The notes beneath the pieces are model-generated. The model was not told the DNA's origin, did no database searches, and saw only the letters and a list, made by a program, of their open reading frames with translations. From the NCBI GenBank assembly GCA_900546285.1, contig URCJ01000005.1:1-52391 (forward strand): a stretch of DNA of 52,391 nt, written 5' to 3'. Every line of letters begins with the position of its first letter. Position 1 is the stretch's first letter. A program made the position numbers and the translations under genes. This document shows, piece by piece, positions 17,171-27,206 of the stretch. Origin of the DNA: an uncultured Solobacterium sp. Its GTDB lineage: Bacteria > Bacillota_I > Bacilli_A > Erysipelotrichales > Erysipelotrichaceae.

Positions 17171-18844
17171 TTATCTATTATATCTTACTTTATTCTTTCT
17201 TTTTAAAACACCATAAGCCACAACACCAATAATACTTAATATAGATATAACCAATGTTGCCTTTTGAACAACTGTTCCCTCATATAAAACCTTATATGTA
17301 TGTTCTCCAATTTCAGCTTCAATCAATACTTCTCTAGTTAAGGGACTATAAGTTATGTTTTTATGCACCCAAGCACCATCAATGAATTCATAAGCTCTAT
17401 AACCCTTATAATAAGAAAGGGGCAATAATAATTCTAAATCTTCTCGATTATCGCAAGTAAATTCTAGTTTTGAATACGCTCTATCATATTCTTTTATATA
17501 ATCTATAAATTCTTCATTTTCATCAATATACTTAATCGATAATGAATCATTGTTGTAGTTTTTGTATTCTGTATAAGGAAGATACTCTGCGCCACCTAAT
17601 TCATCATGATTATAATCAAGATTATATTTAAAGTTAGTTACTGAATTAATCTCATCAACTGTTGCATTATTATTAAGATAATATTCACCATCATTAATCA
17701 TTTTAATATTAGTGATGACAACATTTGATAATAAAAATATTGAAGATATCATTATCAATATATTTCTATATTTAAAATCCTTTAACACATAGATTGAAAC
17801 TATTATAGTTAGAGGAAATATAACGATATACAATCTAAAATAGAATTGCATAACATTCAATAATTCACCAGGTAGTATTCCTAATATTATTAGATAACAC
17901 ATTAGAGTATAAACAACAATTATAGTAATATATCTATTCTTCTTAACAAAGATATATCCAAGACTAAATAGTATAAATAAAGCACCGATAGAAGGTATAA
18001 ATTTATATGATAGACTATTAAAAACATCACCGACACTTTGTATTGTGCTACTTATATTGTTATATTGGCTGTTAACACTTAACCAAAATGTTTGACTATG
18101 CATCTGTTCTAACATTGGTAATAAGTACCAAGCACACAATAATAAAGCTAAGATTGTTCCTTTAAAAATTGTAATGATTGTTTTCTTAATTAAAGAAAAG
18201 TCTTTTTTATTTATAATAACGAAAACAACAATCATCCAAAAAAAGAAGATTCCATATAATAACGAACTAATTAAGTGACTTTGTACCAACAATGAAAATG
18301 AGATACCTAGGAAAATAAAACAGTCTTCATGTTTAACTAAGATTTTATATATTGCATATAGCACAAGAGGAACAAAAGTCATTGCCACTACTTCACCCAA
18401 AGCACCTCTTACAAAAATATTCATCAAATGATAGTTACATGTTAAATATAAGAAAGTAGCTAATAAAGATAACTTTCTATCGTTAGTTTCCTTTTTAATA
18501 ATTAAATACACAAAGATATTACCTAATGTTGTATAAAATAAAATACAAAGCTTATAACACCATATAGCACTTAAACCAAAGTGATATAAAATACCAAAAG
18601 GATACAAAAACAAATCACAATAAAATAGGGGACTTGCATAGCCAAAACCATAATTGGCATAAGGATATATCTTAGGCAATATTTGTCCTTCTTCAAAGGC
18701 ATTAGCTAAACCAACAAATCTATTTAAATGAAAGGTTAGATCGTGAGATAGATTTACCACTATCTTGGAATCAAAAAAACTAAATAGACACACAAATGTC
18801 ATCAATACACATATTGAAATGTCTATAGCCGTTTTCTTTTTCAT
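17171..18844 (-). CDS. PTPS-related (PF10131-like) membrane protein, probable GT-C enzyme
   Basis: A 557-residue polytopic protein. After helix 1 the outer loop reads SHDLTFHLNRFVGLANAF (33-50), then YGFGYASPLFYCDLFLYP. This HD...FH...R pattern and the GYASP/FY block match what I know of the 6-pyruvoyl-tetrahydropterin-synthase-related membrane domain found in bacterial GT-C-like proteins. The name is historical and no pterin role is implied. A C-terminal outer domain of about 130 residues ends with one last helix and a basic tail. It overlaps the upstream GT2 by ATGA. It probably transfers a sugar from a lipid carrier outside the membrane. Confidence 0.75.
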   Translation of the reverse strand: MKKKTAIDISICVLMTFVCLFSFFDSKIVVNLSHDLTFHLNRFVGLANAFEEGQILPKIYPYANYGFGYASPLFYCDLFLYPFGILYHFGLSAIWCYKLCILFYTTLGNIFVYLIIKKETNDRKLSLLATFLYLTCNYHLMNIFVRGALGEVVAMTFVPLVLYAIYKILVKHEDCFIFLGISFSLLVQSHLISSLLYGIFFFWMIVVFVIINKKDFSLIKKTIITIFKGTILALLLCAWYLLPMLEQMHSQTFWLSVNSQYNNISSTIQSVGDVFNSLSYKFIPSIGALFILFSLGYIFVKKNRYITIIVVYTLMCYLIILGILPGELLNVMQFYFRLYIVIFPLTIIVSIYVLKDFKYRNILIMISSIFLLSNVVITNIKMINDGEYYLNNNATVDEINSVTNFKYNLDYNHDELGGAEYLPYTEYKNYNNDSLSIKYIDENEEFIDYIKEYDRAYSKLEFTCDNREDLELLLPLSYYKGYRAYEFIDGAWVHKNITYSPLTREVLIEAEIGEHTYKVLYEGTVVQKATLVISILSIIGVVAYGVLKRKNKVRYNR

Positions 18845-19800
18845 TTCATCAAACCAATCTTATACAATAATCCAAAAATGTTCGCATTCATATAATAAGT
18901 ACTCTTAGTAATTAAACTGAAGTACTTGTTTTTCTTACCACCATTTTTTAAATACTTATTATCTTTAAAAGCGGGGTATGTACTTGTTAAATAATTCCAA
19001 CCCTTATCTAAAGTTTCTTTCTTAACTTGTTTATCCATGATTCGACAAGCTCTTAAATAAGAACTGCCCAAGAAAAATCTAATTGTTAGATATTCAAGTT
19101 CAGGCTTATATTCTTCATACGCATTCTTCTCTACATAAAAGTCTTTTAAACCCTTAAACACTTCAATCATATCATTGATATTGATATTAAAAGTATGCGT
19201 AATAGAACCTTTTATTTGATAATAATCCACAAAAGATTCATCGACATAAGCCACCTTATCCATATAATAAGCAAGTCTTATTAGTACAGATGTATCCTCA
19301 TATCTAAGTCCAGTAGGAAACTTAATATCAGTATCTAAAAACCACTTGGTTCTATAAATCTTATTCCATAAAGTAGAAAACATCTTTTCGATGATTTCAT
19401 GTTTATCTTTATATCCAATATCTTTAGCTTCTTTTCTTTTTCCATCTTCATAAACCCATGTAAAATTGGACATACAGATATCCTTATCCCCAATAGCCGA
19501 TAACATCTTTTCAGCCATGTCTTCTTTTACATAGTCATCGCTATCTAAAAAACCAAAGAATTCTGTTTCTACTTTACTAATGCCAAAGTTTCTCGCATCA
19601 GAAATACCACCATTTTCTTTATAGAAATAATGAATATTGCTTTCGGAATAAGCCTTAACAACACTCTCAGTATTATCGATAGAACCATCATTAACCACAA
19701 TAATATCTACTTCTACAGTTTGTTTAAGTAAAGAATCAATAGCTCTTTTAATAGTCTTCTCACCATTATAAACAGGCACAATAATACTTAATCTATTCAT
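18841..19800 (-). CDS. GT2 family glycosyltransferase
   Basis: A 319-residue GT2 enzyme: LSIIVPVYNGEKTI start, KENGGISDARN (61-71), DSDD at 86-89 and a YED motif in the C-terminal half. GAAGG lies upstream of the ATG, and the gene overlaps the end of the ligase-type gene by 8 nt. It belongs to the same paralog group as the proteins at 170-1114 and 2096-3061, more than 15 kb away. It probably adds one sugar to the repeat unit exported by the adjacent Wzx and polymerised by the adjacent Wzy-type protein. Confidence 0.9.
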   Translation of the reverse strand: MNRLSIIVPVYNGEKTIKRAIDSLLKQTVEVDIIVVNDGSIDNTESVVKAYSESNIHYFYKENGGISDARNFGISKVETEFFGFLDSDDYVKEDMAEKMLSAIGDKDICMSNFTWVYEDGKRKEAKDIGYKDKHEIIEKMFSTLWNKIYRTKWFLDTDIKFPTGLRYEDTSVLIRLAYYMDKVAYVDESFVDYYQIKGSITHTFNININDMIEVFKGLKDFYVEKNAYEEYKPELEYLTIRFFLGSSYLRACRIMDKQVKKETLDKGWNYLTSTYPAFKDNKYLKNGGKKNKYFSLITKSTYYMNANIFGLLYKIGLMK

Positions 19801-21355
19801 ATGAATCCTTCTTAGTATTTTGAATCAAATAAGCACACAATAAAGTCATAAACATATTGGTAGTGAATTGGTCTAAACCATGTCCCGATAGATATGAAGT
19901 TACTATACCTAATGATAAAGACATAAGAGTTACAATATTAAACATTGTCCATTTTTTATATTTAACACTTATTAAAAATTTATAAACAACATATAGTAAT
20001 AGACAAATCCAAGGCCCCATAATCAAAGGGAAACCTAAATATCCAAATGAATAAGCCTGTAACAAGAAGTCTTGCTCAATATTAATTCCTCCCCACATAA
20101 ACAAGCTATAGGTTAAACCTGTTAACTTTTGAGGAGTTGTCAAATATTGCCACTTATAGTTATAGAAAATCTTTTCTACCTGTCTTGCATTAGCTCTATC
20201 TTCTAATTCATAATCAAAAATCAAATCAACCCAAAATTTTGGATCAACATGATAGTCATACCAATATTCATAATAAACCGATTGAGTAACACCCATTAAA
20301 AACTTATATTGTTCGAACATATAAACATAGTAGTCCACCCAAGCAGGAGAAAATGGTTCAAAGCCTTCAGCACCTTCTTCAATACCCTTACGATAACCTT
20401 CTCTAATAGAATCATCCATCTTTAATGTTGAATAATCGGCAGCATCAAATTGTTGGTTTTGATAAGCGGGACAATAAGGAATAATACCTGCATTCATTAA
20501 TGTTAATAACACACAAAAAACTGCAAACCACTTATTAAAAGTTCCTGTCTTAATAATTTTTGTAAAGACATGAATGATTAAGACGGTAACAGGAATCAAT
20601 AAAGCGCAATAAGCGGCTACACGTGTACCTAAAATCATCATAGTCAAACTATCAAAAACGATTAAGATACCGATAAATGTTTTTTTCTTTTTATCCTCTT
20701 CTCTTAAAAAGAAATAATACATTAAAGGTAAAACCATTGTAAGCAAGATTCCAATTGTATTCCCTTCTTTAAAAAAGAATTTTGTTGCGTAATTTCTTGG
20801 ATGATGCACAGTAGCATCAAAAGGAAACGAAAACCAATCGACAACATTACCAGCCATTTCGGTACCATAAGTGGTTTTTCCTACCATTAACAAATTTGAT
20901 ATTACAATCGGCACTGACACAAAAAACGACATACAAATTAAAATGTTTTCAATTATTCTTTCCTTTAAATCATAAAATTGATAAGCGTATATAAAACATA
21001 AAGGAATTAATAAAGTCGCAATATAAAAAACTTCATCATATACGGTGAAATAATATAGATTAGTTAAATGAATATGGTCTTGGATATAAAAACCCACCAT
21101 ACAGTGTGGAATAAAATAAGCGATTAGCAATATTAAATATATACAAGAAAAAGTAATTACTCGTTTTTTGTTCTTTTCACATAATAAGAAAACACCAAAA
21201 ACAAGTAGGGGATATATCACGAAGTTTACCAAAGTAGTTAATCTAAAAGGAAGGCTATCTGTAAATAAATAGTCCAACTCATAAAAAGGGTGCAACGCAA
21301 TTAGCACAAAAATTAAACTAAATAGTTTTTCTTTAGTTAATAACTTTTTTAACAT
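19793..21355 (-). CDS. O-antigen ligase/polymerase-like membrane protein (Wzy type)
   Basis: A 520-residue protein with about ten to twelve helices and a large outer loop before the last group of helices, the layout of Wzy/WaaL proteins that polymerise or ligate lipid-linked glycans. HHPRNYATKFFFKEGNTIGI (184-203) is followed by a helix and GTRVAAY, an Arg-containing motif as expected. The ATG at 21355 follows the Wzx stop by 1 nt with AAAAGG upstream; the frame also extends to 21376 but would overlap. It directly follows the flippase and precedes a GT2 gene. A close paralog lies at 28685-30253, sharing ELDYL, the HHPR block and the RQ/EKIF/TIF region. Confidence 0.85.
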   Translation of the reverse strand: MLKKLLTKEKLFSLIFVLIALHPFYELDYLFTDSLPFRLTTLVNFVIYPLLVFGVFLLCEKNKKRVITFSCIYLILLIAYFIPHCMVGFYIQDHIHLTNLYYFTVYDEVFYIATLLIPLCFIYAYQFYDLKERIIENILICMSFFVSVPIVISNLLMVGKTTYGTEMAGNVVDWFSFPFDATVHHPRNYATKFFFKEGNTIGILLTMVLPLMYYFFLREEDKKKKTFIGILIVFDSLTMMILGTRVAAYCALLIPVTVLIIHVFTKIIKTGTFNKWFAVFCVLLTLMNAGIIPYCPAYQNQQFDAADYSTLKMDDSIREGYRKGIEEGAEGFEPFSPAWVDYYVYMFEQYKFLMGVTQSVYYEYWYDYHVDPKFWVDLIFDYELEDRANARQVEKIFYNYKWQYLTTPQKLTGLTYSLFMWGGINIEQDFLLQAYSFGYLGFPLIMGPWICLLLYVVYKFLISVKYKKWTMFNIVTLMSLSLGIVTSYLSGHGLDQFTTNMFMTLLCAYLIQNTKKDSYE

Positions 21356-21356
21356 C

Positions 21357-22796
21357 TTAAGCCTTTTTAAAAACAATCTTATTAATAGTATTCACAACTG
21401 TAGGTTCTTTTAATATATATAACATAAACGCATATACAAGCATTCCACTTAGTGCTTGTAAAGCATTAGAATAGATCTTAGCACCAAAGATTGTACCTAC
21501 AAAATAAATAACAACACCCATCACAAAAGCACTAATAATACTCTTAACAGTAGTATCGAAAGCACTTAATTTGATTTCATCCTTCATATATAACCATTGA
21601 ACTAGGGTAACTGTAAATTCAGCACAAACACTACCAATACAAGCACCAACAGCTGCCCATCTTGGAATCGTATATAAATTAATAGCCATATTAACTACGG
21701 CACCCGCAATAATTGATTTCGTATACTTAGCAGTATTATTGGTAGGTACTAGATATTGAATACCAAAGACATTTGATAAAGAGATAAAGATAATAATTGG
21801 ACTTAATAATCTAACCAACAAAATCATATCGTTAGCTTGTTTAGGTGTATACCAAGGATAGAAGAATTCAGATACAACTTCTAAAGCTACAAAAATTGGT
21901 AAAGATAAGATAATAGCTAACTTAAATGTTGTATTAATATAGCCGCTTACTTCATCCTTGTTACTACTCTTGTTAAAGACGTTAGCGATTCTTGGCATAA
22001 CAACGGCGCCAATAGAAGTAACAAAATATAAGAACATCTTAACAAAGCTTTGAGATGTCTTATATAAATTTAATTGTCCCTTATCATCAACAAAAGTTCC
22101 AAGTAATGTTTGATCTAATAGGGTATATACATTAATCGCAATAGTAGGCACAAACAACGCGAATGTTCCTGCGAAATGTTTCTTGTAAGCATCTTTAATA
22201 CTAAATGGTACCTTATCAATATGCTTCTTTAAACCAAAGAAAGTAGCGATTTGACCTAAGAAATCAGTACCAGAATTAATCAATGTAAAAATCCATAAAT
22301 CACTCGGTGTCTTAACAAAAGAGAAAATCAATAAAACACCAACTAACTTAACGATAATATTTCTAATAGATACAATTTTAAAGTCTTCAACACCATAATA
22401 GAACCACGAAATATCAAAGGCACTAGATAGCATTGATAGACAAATTAAGTAGTAGATAATCTTATAATCTTTCACAAAGAATACTGTGTATCCTAAGTAA
22501 AGAACAGTCACAATCATCATATTGATAAATTGCATAGATAGAATTTCAAAGAAATTTCTACTTAGCTCTTCACGATTATCTCTTACCTTGGCAATCTCTC
22601 TATTACCATAGGTATTAACACCTAATACGCCAAGCAAAATAAACCACTGTGAAATATTACTTGCAAAGTCATTGATACCCAAAGTGCTTTCACCAATATG
22701 GGCATAAGTGTACTTAACAAGGAAGAATGGCAAAAATAGCTTAACAATTTGATAAGCTATGTTGTATATGTAATTTTTAACTAGTTTTTTATCCAT
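21357..22796 (-). CDS. Wzx-type oligosaccharide flippase
   Basis: A 479-residue MOP-superfamily protein with about twelve to fourteen helices. VKNYIYNIAYQIVKLFLPF at the start and GIQYLVPTNNTAKYTKSII in the C-terminal third are typical of Wzx/RfbX flippases, which move undecaprenyl-pyrophosphate-linked units to the outside. The ATG lies 7 nt after TATAAT (22804-22809) and lacks a Shine-Dalgarno, so it may head its own transcript. The order Wzx, Wzy-type, GT2 is a classical Wzx/Wzy-dependent core. A second, very different flippase lies at 39968-41455. Confidence 0.9.
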   Translation of the reverse strand: MDKKLVKNYIYNIAYQIVKLFLPFFLVKYTYAHIGESTLGINDFASNISQWFILLGVLGVNTYGNREIAKVRDNREELSRNFFEILSMQFINMMIVTVLYLGYTVFFVKDYKIIYYLICLSMLSSAFDISWFYYGVEDFKIVSIRNIIVKLVGVLLIFSFVKTPSDLWIFTLINSGTDFLGQIATFFGLKKHIDKVPFSIKDAYKKHFAGTFALFVPTIAINVYTLLDQTLLGTFVDDKGQLNLYKTSQSFVKMFLYFVTSIGAVVMPRIANVFNKSSNKDEVSGYINTTFKLAIILSLPIFVALEVVSEFFYPWYTPKQANDMILLVRLLSPIIIFISLSNVFGIQYLVPTNNTAKYTKSIIAGAVVNMAINLYTIPRWAAVGACIGSVCAEFTVTLVQWLYMKDEIKLSAFDTTVKSIISAFVMGVVIYFVGTIFGAKIYSNALQALSGMLVYAFMLYILKEPTVVNTINKIVFKKA

Positions 22797-22803
22797 AAAT
22801 ATA

Positions 22804-22809
22804 ATTATA
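22804..22809 (-). promoter_or_regulatory. -10 box before the flippase
   Basis: TATAAT on the minus strand, 7 nt before the ATG at 22796. There is no clear -35 and no Shine-Dalgarno. It fits the leaderless pattern seen at other unit heads in this window. Confidence 0.4.
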
Positions 22810-22819
22810 CTTTAATATC

Positions 22820-24061
22820 TTATTTTTTTTCTACTTCCCTTGAGAAACAGCTTGGTACACACAAAAGACACCACATCAATGGCATGAGGGTTCTAAATTC
22901 TAAAGAAGGATGAGTAAAAGAATGCTCCCTAAGCACGAAGTACCAAATTAGAGGTAATAGAGCCACGATTATTAAATTAAGCGCTTTATAAATGTTAAAT
23001 TTTAATTTTTTATTCTTAAATGTACAAGCAACATTAGTAACTACTGTTAATACGAATAATAAAAATGTAATCTTATTATTAATATAATCAAAATTAACTA
23101 ATGTCGTGTCACACAAATTAACTTTTACATCATAGGCAATATCACTTGATCTAAATACGATTGCCTTATATGCATCTAAAAATATATTTTCTCTCAACAC
23201 AAGCGAAGCTAATACCCACTTCATGAACCACATGCCGCCATATCCAACAAACCACATAATAATGTTTTTAATAACCATTGACGGTTTAATATCTTTATCT
23301 AAAAGAGTTAATATAATCAAATTAATCCCTAATGCTACAATCGGATATGTCAATAAATCAAGATATGAGGTGAAAATTCCAATTATTAAGAAGAAATAGT
23401 CTAATAAGTTCTTCTTTTTAAGGTAATCATATTTATATAAAAGTATGCTTCCAAAAAATAGAGCTATATTAAATACCTGTGATAGTTGTAATGAATAAGG
23501 CAACACAAAACACGCAAAAACCAAGTATACAATAAAGAAATTAATAGTATTCAATAAGCCTGTCTCACCCTTCAAAAGAGTCACAAAAACAAATAATAAA
23601 CTTATATGTAACATAAATTGAATAAAACGAATCCACGAGTAGTTACAAATCATCAAAAGAGGCCTTAATAGAGTTATATAGCCATGCCAATATCTACTAT
23701 AGGATTTTATACTGCATATAGCTTCCTTGTCATTATAATGTTCATAAAGATGAACTATTTGATTATCGCTCCAGTCAACTTGAAAGTGATTTATCCCAAC
23801 TGCCTTATCAATGACTGAATAGCCTCCATAATCAAATGATGCACTATTTATCATTAATGCATCCGTATAATTATCCATTTCTGAAGCTTTTATACCTTCC
23901 ACTTTTTCCGGGTATAAGCCTTCGTGTGTTAATAATATTGATGAGATGCTTGCATTGTTTTGAATGGGACTGTTAGGTAAATTAAATGACGCCGTCAACA
24001 ATACAAAACCTATTAAAGAAGATATTATTAAGATCAACAACGTGTTTAACAACTTTTTCAT
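22820..24061 (-). CDS. membrane protein of unknown function, glycan cluster
   Basis: A 413-residue protein: N-terminal helix (6-26), an outer domain of about 110 residues with DNYTDALMIN (63-72) and YSRYWHGYITLLRPL, then eight or so helices. The DNYTDALM and RYWHGY stretches recur in a family of uncharacterised Gram-positive membrane proteins near surface-glycan genes, as I recall. GAGGAG precedes the ATG. It is the last gene in the unit starting at 30253. The long acidic outer segment before the first helix bundle resembles GT-C proteins, but no catalytic motif is certain. Confidence 0.7.
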   Translation of the reverse strand: MKKLLNTLLILIISSLIGFVLLTASFNLPNSPIQNNASISSILLTHEGLYPEKVEGIKASEMDNYTDALMINSASFDYGGYSVIDKAVGINHFQVDWSDNQIVHLYEHYNDKEAICSIKSYSRYWHGYITLLRPLLMICNYSWIRFIQFMLHISLLFVFVTLLKGETGLLNTINFFIVYLVFACFVLPYSLQLSQVFNIALFFGSILLYKYDYLKKKNLLDYFFLIIGIFTSYLDLLTYPIVALGINLIILTLLDKDIKPSMVIKNIIMWFVGYGGMWFMKWVLASLVLRENIFLDAYKAIVFRSSDIAYDVKVNLCDTTLVNFDYINNKITFLLFVLTVVTNVACTFKNKKLKFNIYKALNLIIVALLPLIWYFVLREHSFTHPSLEFRTLMPLMWCLLCVPSCFSREVEKK

Positions 24062-24069
24062 AACATTAA

Positions 24070-25755
24070 CTACTCCTCTAAAATATAAGCATAATAATCA
24101 CTCTTATCAGGATAATATTCCAACATCTTATTATAGAAATATTCCTTCATCTCATCAGTATATTCTCCAACTTGTTCATAGACATATACTTTTATATTAT
24201 CCTTCAACATAAATTCATTCACTTTTTCGAAATTAGAAGATGTTATTTCATCATGCATGATTGCATCACTAATGACTTTATACATATGTTGATAATCTTC
24301 ATTTAAATATAAAATCGGTTTGCTCAAGACGAAGTATTTAATATTACCAAAATCTCTAGGGAAACCATCTCTAATATCAAATATATATGAAACCATATTA
24401 GGAAAATCAACATTAGGCAACAATACATTTCTAATTGCATCATCACAAAATTCATTATTCCCAGTGGCCACATAGGCATAAATGCCTTCATCTTTAGAAA
24501 TACCGCATAAATAATCAGCCACATCATACAATCCTTCTTTATATGGATTAGGATTAGCCAATCTCTTTGCCGTAGTAAATCCAGGTATCCTAGTTGGGAT
24601 AAATATAAATATTGTTTGGATAAGCAACAATAAAATAATCACTATATTAATATACTTAATAGTAATTTGTTCAAAACCATGTACAAATAAAAACAATATT
24701 GGTAAACAAATAATCAAGTAGTGATGTAAATCAAATGATTGAGTTATCCAAAACATCATTGTAGGAATAATCAACATAATAAATAATTGAATCAACAACA
24801 TTTTATTATTAAATAATTTAATTGATCCAAACAAAGAAACAACACAAACAATAATTGAATAAAAATTAATAACTGCGAGCAGTTTGCCAGAATGATTATA
24901 GTAGGCATATGCTTCAGCATTGTTTGTAAGCATTACATTCTGTACGAAACCATTAAAAAATACCAACAAAATCACTAAAGCTAATAAACCTGATAAAACA
25001 AATTTAATCGCATTATTTAGGTACTTTTTGTTTTGATATGCATTATATATAGCCTTTATTAAATAAGCTAAATAAGCACCTACAAGTGCGTATAAATACC
25101 ATCTTCTTTCAAACATCAACAACAAAGTTAATATATTTAGAATCAAAGTATCTACCCAATTGATTCTTTCAAAATCGGTAAATAAAATAATGATATAGAA
25201 AATTAATAATGGAAACAATCCCAAACAATCAACTCTACCATAGAACAGTGTTAACCATAATGGATAAAAACCAATAAATGTAAATACAGGAACTAGTTTA
25301 TTATCAAAGTTTTTATAATACATTAATAATAACAAAACTATTGTAGGTAATAAGAAAATAATAAAGTTAATTACACAATAAAATGCATATGAATTATTAA
25401 TCATCAATCCATAAAAATTAAACAACGATGGAAGATAACTATAATCACTATTATTAATGGTATTGAATACCTTTAAAAATAATTTAGAAGGCTCTTGCCA
25501 AAACATTTGAAGCATCTCTAAACTTTTAACATAATAGCCCACATTATCATACACATATACTGCATCTTTTTCAAAATGAAAGAAGACTAGTATACCCACA
25601 ATACCAATCAACAAAATAATTAACAAATTAATTAAGATATTTTTAAAATTCTTCTTAAAAGTATATAAAAACTTGCTTTTTATAACATAAAAAAGCATCC
25701 CACAAACAAACAGGGGATATATCATTGTCGAAAGTAATCTATATATGTTGTTCAT
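24070..25755 (-). CDS. polytopic membrane protein, probable GT-C glycosyltransferase
   Basis: A 561-residue protein with about twelve helices. The first outer loop contains VYVYDNVGYYVKSLEML (66-82), an Asp-Asn motif followed by aromatic residues in the position of the GT-C catalytic acid, and the remaining helices alternate with short loops. The C-terminal 150 residues are soluble and include the segment around GNNEFCDDAIRNVLLPN. AAAGG precedes the ATG, 2 nt after the neighbouring gene. I do not recognise a named family. The context (between other GT-C-like proteins) supports a role in extracellular glycan assembly. Confidence 0.72.
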   Translation of the reverse strand: MNNIYRLLSTMIYPLFVCGMLFYVIKSKFLYTFKKNFKNILINLLIILLIGIVGILVFFHFEKDAVYVYDNVGYYVKSLEMLQMFWQEPSKLFLKVFNTINNSDYSYLPSLFNFYGLMINNSYAFYCVINFIIFLLPTIVLLLLMYYKNFDNKLVPVFTFIGFYPLWLTLFYGRVDCLGLFPLLIFYIIILFTDFERINWVDTLILNILTLLLMFERRWYLYALVGAYLAYLIKAIYNAYQNKKYLNNAIKFVLSGLLALVILLVFFNGFVQNVMLTNNAEAYAYYNHSGKLLAVINFYSIIVCVVSLFGSIKLFNNKMLLIQLFIMLIIPTMMFWITQSFDLHHYLIICLPILFLFVHGFEQITIKYINIVIILLLLIQTIFIFIPTRIPGFTTAKRLANPNPYKEGLYDVADYLCGISKDEGIYAYVATGNNEFCDDAIRNVLLPNVDFPNMVSYIFDIRDGFPRDFGNIKYFVLSKPILYLNEDYQHMYKVISDAIMHDEITSSNFEKVNEFMLKDNIKVYVYEQVGEYTDEMKEYFYNKMLEYYPDKSDYYAYILEE

Positions 25756-25757
25756 AA

Positions 25758-27206
25758 TTAACCTTTCTTTGCCAAATATTTAAAAAAGAAAGAATCTTGA
25801 TAATCATACGCAAAAAATTGATCAGAAATCATCTTAATACTATCTTCTCTATCATCTCCATTATAATGGGTATCACCAAAACTATAAATCTCATCTCTAA
25901 TAATATATTCATGCCAATTTAAAGAATTATCGATACTTCTATATATTTCTGTAAAAGGAGTGTAAGCACCAATAATCAAAACAATTAGAGTTACATTTTT
26001 TAACATTTTATTATTATCACATAAACTTCTTATCACATAATACATAAGCATAAACAAAGCAGGTATAGAAGCTCTCATACAAAAGTTCAGACTTTCATCT
26101 TGAACAAAAGGAATTAATAATAAAGAAAACAAAGTCACATAATAATATTCATATTTGTTCTTACCAATCAACAAGAAATATATAATTACCTCAAGTAACA
26201 TCAACATTAAATATGCCTTATAGCTATTATGAAAATACATAAAAGATATATGAAACGCATTAGTTCCTTTTTGACCACAGAAATAAAATGTTCCAAATAT
26301 TATTAACATCAACAAACTAATCGAAACATTTTCAAAATTAATTGAACCCTTAATATCCTTAATAAGGATATAAAACATATATGGTAATAAACCAAACATA
26401 GCCCACGGAGAATAGGCAAAAGCCAATGCACATAAACCAATAGAATACTTATAGTCATCAATGTTTAACAAAATACTCATCAACAGCCAAATAGGCACTG
26501 ATTGATTAAATATCCAAAATAATTGCGTTGTATTAGATGAATATTGATAGAAGAAATCTCCATACCACTCTATATGTTCGATTATAGGTAAATAATTATT
26601 TCTAATCACAAATCTAACAATGTCTAAACCGCTAAATAATATTAAAAGTATTAAAGCAATATACGAACATTTATTAAGTTTTCTATTTAAAAAATATAAA
26701 ACCAGCAACAAACCTAATACAACATAAAAATACAATAGAAGGTTACTTATAAACCAACTAAGATTAAATATTTTAGAAATTAAAGCTATAGGCAACCAAA
26801 AGATATAGTAATAAGAAAAGGCAACTTTATCAGTACCTAATAAATTAACCACATAATCGGGTTCTAAGGACAAATCATAAATAACTGGCCAATCATAATT
26901 TATCAAATCCCTATATATTGCGTTTCTAGCCCAAAAATCATCATTTTGATAGGCAAATCCACCTATTCCTGATAAAAATACCCAAGCCATTATCAAAATT
27001 ACAGCTATAATACAATAAACAATGTCTTTTTTATTAAATAAATCAATCTCTTTTCTAATTAAAGATAAGTATAGCTTATAGAAAAAGTAAACAAAAATTA
27101 TTGAAAAAAGAATACCCCACAAGTTTAAGAAAGTATTAAAAAACACTAATATAGGGGCAAATAAATATGTTAAACCCAGAAAAACAAATATTCTATCAAA
27201 CAACAT
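25758..27206 (-). CDS. polytopic membrane protein, probable GT-C glycosyltransferase
   Basis: A 482-residue protein. The ATG at 27206 (MLFDRIFVFL) is preceded by AAAAGGAT and overlaps the upstream stop by 11 nt; a TTG six codons earlier is less likely. After three helices comes GGFAYQNDDFWARNAIYRDL (82-101), a strong candidate for a GT-C catalytic loop with its paired Asp residues, followed by about ten helices and a short soluble tail. Many GT-C enzymes of the GT39/GT83 type look like this at low similarity, but I cannot name the family. It sits directly after a GT-C-like paralog in one unit. Confidence 0.75.
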   Translation of the reverse strand: MLFDRIFVFLGLTYLFAPILVFFNTFLNLWGILFSIIFVYFFYKLYLSLIRKEIDLFNKKDIVYCIIAVILIMAWVFLSGIGGFAYQNDDFWARNAIYRDLINYDWPVIYDLSLEPDYVVNLLGTDKVAFSYYYIFWLPIALISKIFNLSWFISNLLLYFYVVLGLLLVLYFLNRKLNKCSYIALILLILFSGLDIVRFVIRNNYLPIIEHIEWYGDFFYQYSSNTTQLFWIFNQSVPIWLLMSILLNIDDYKYSIGLCALAFAYSPWAMFGLLPYMFYILIKDIKGSINFENVSISLLMLIIFGTFYFCGQKGTNAFHISFMYFHNSYKAYLMLMLLEVIIYFLLIGKNKYEYYYVTLFSLLLIPFVQDESLNFCMRASIPALFMLMYYVIRSLCDNNKMLKNVTLIVLIIGAYTPFTEIYRSIDNSLNWHEYIIRDEIYSFGDTHYNGDDREDSIKMISDQFFAYDYQDSFFFKYLAKKG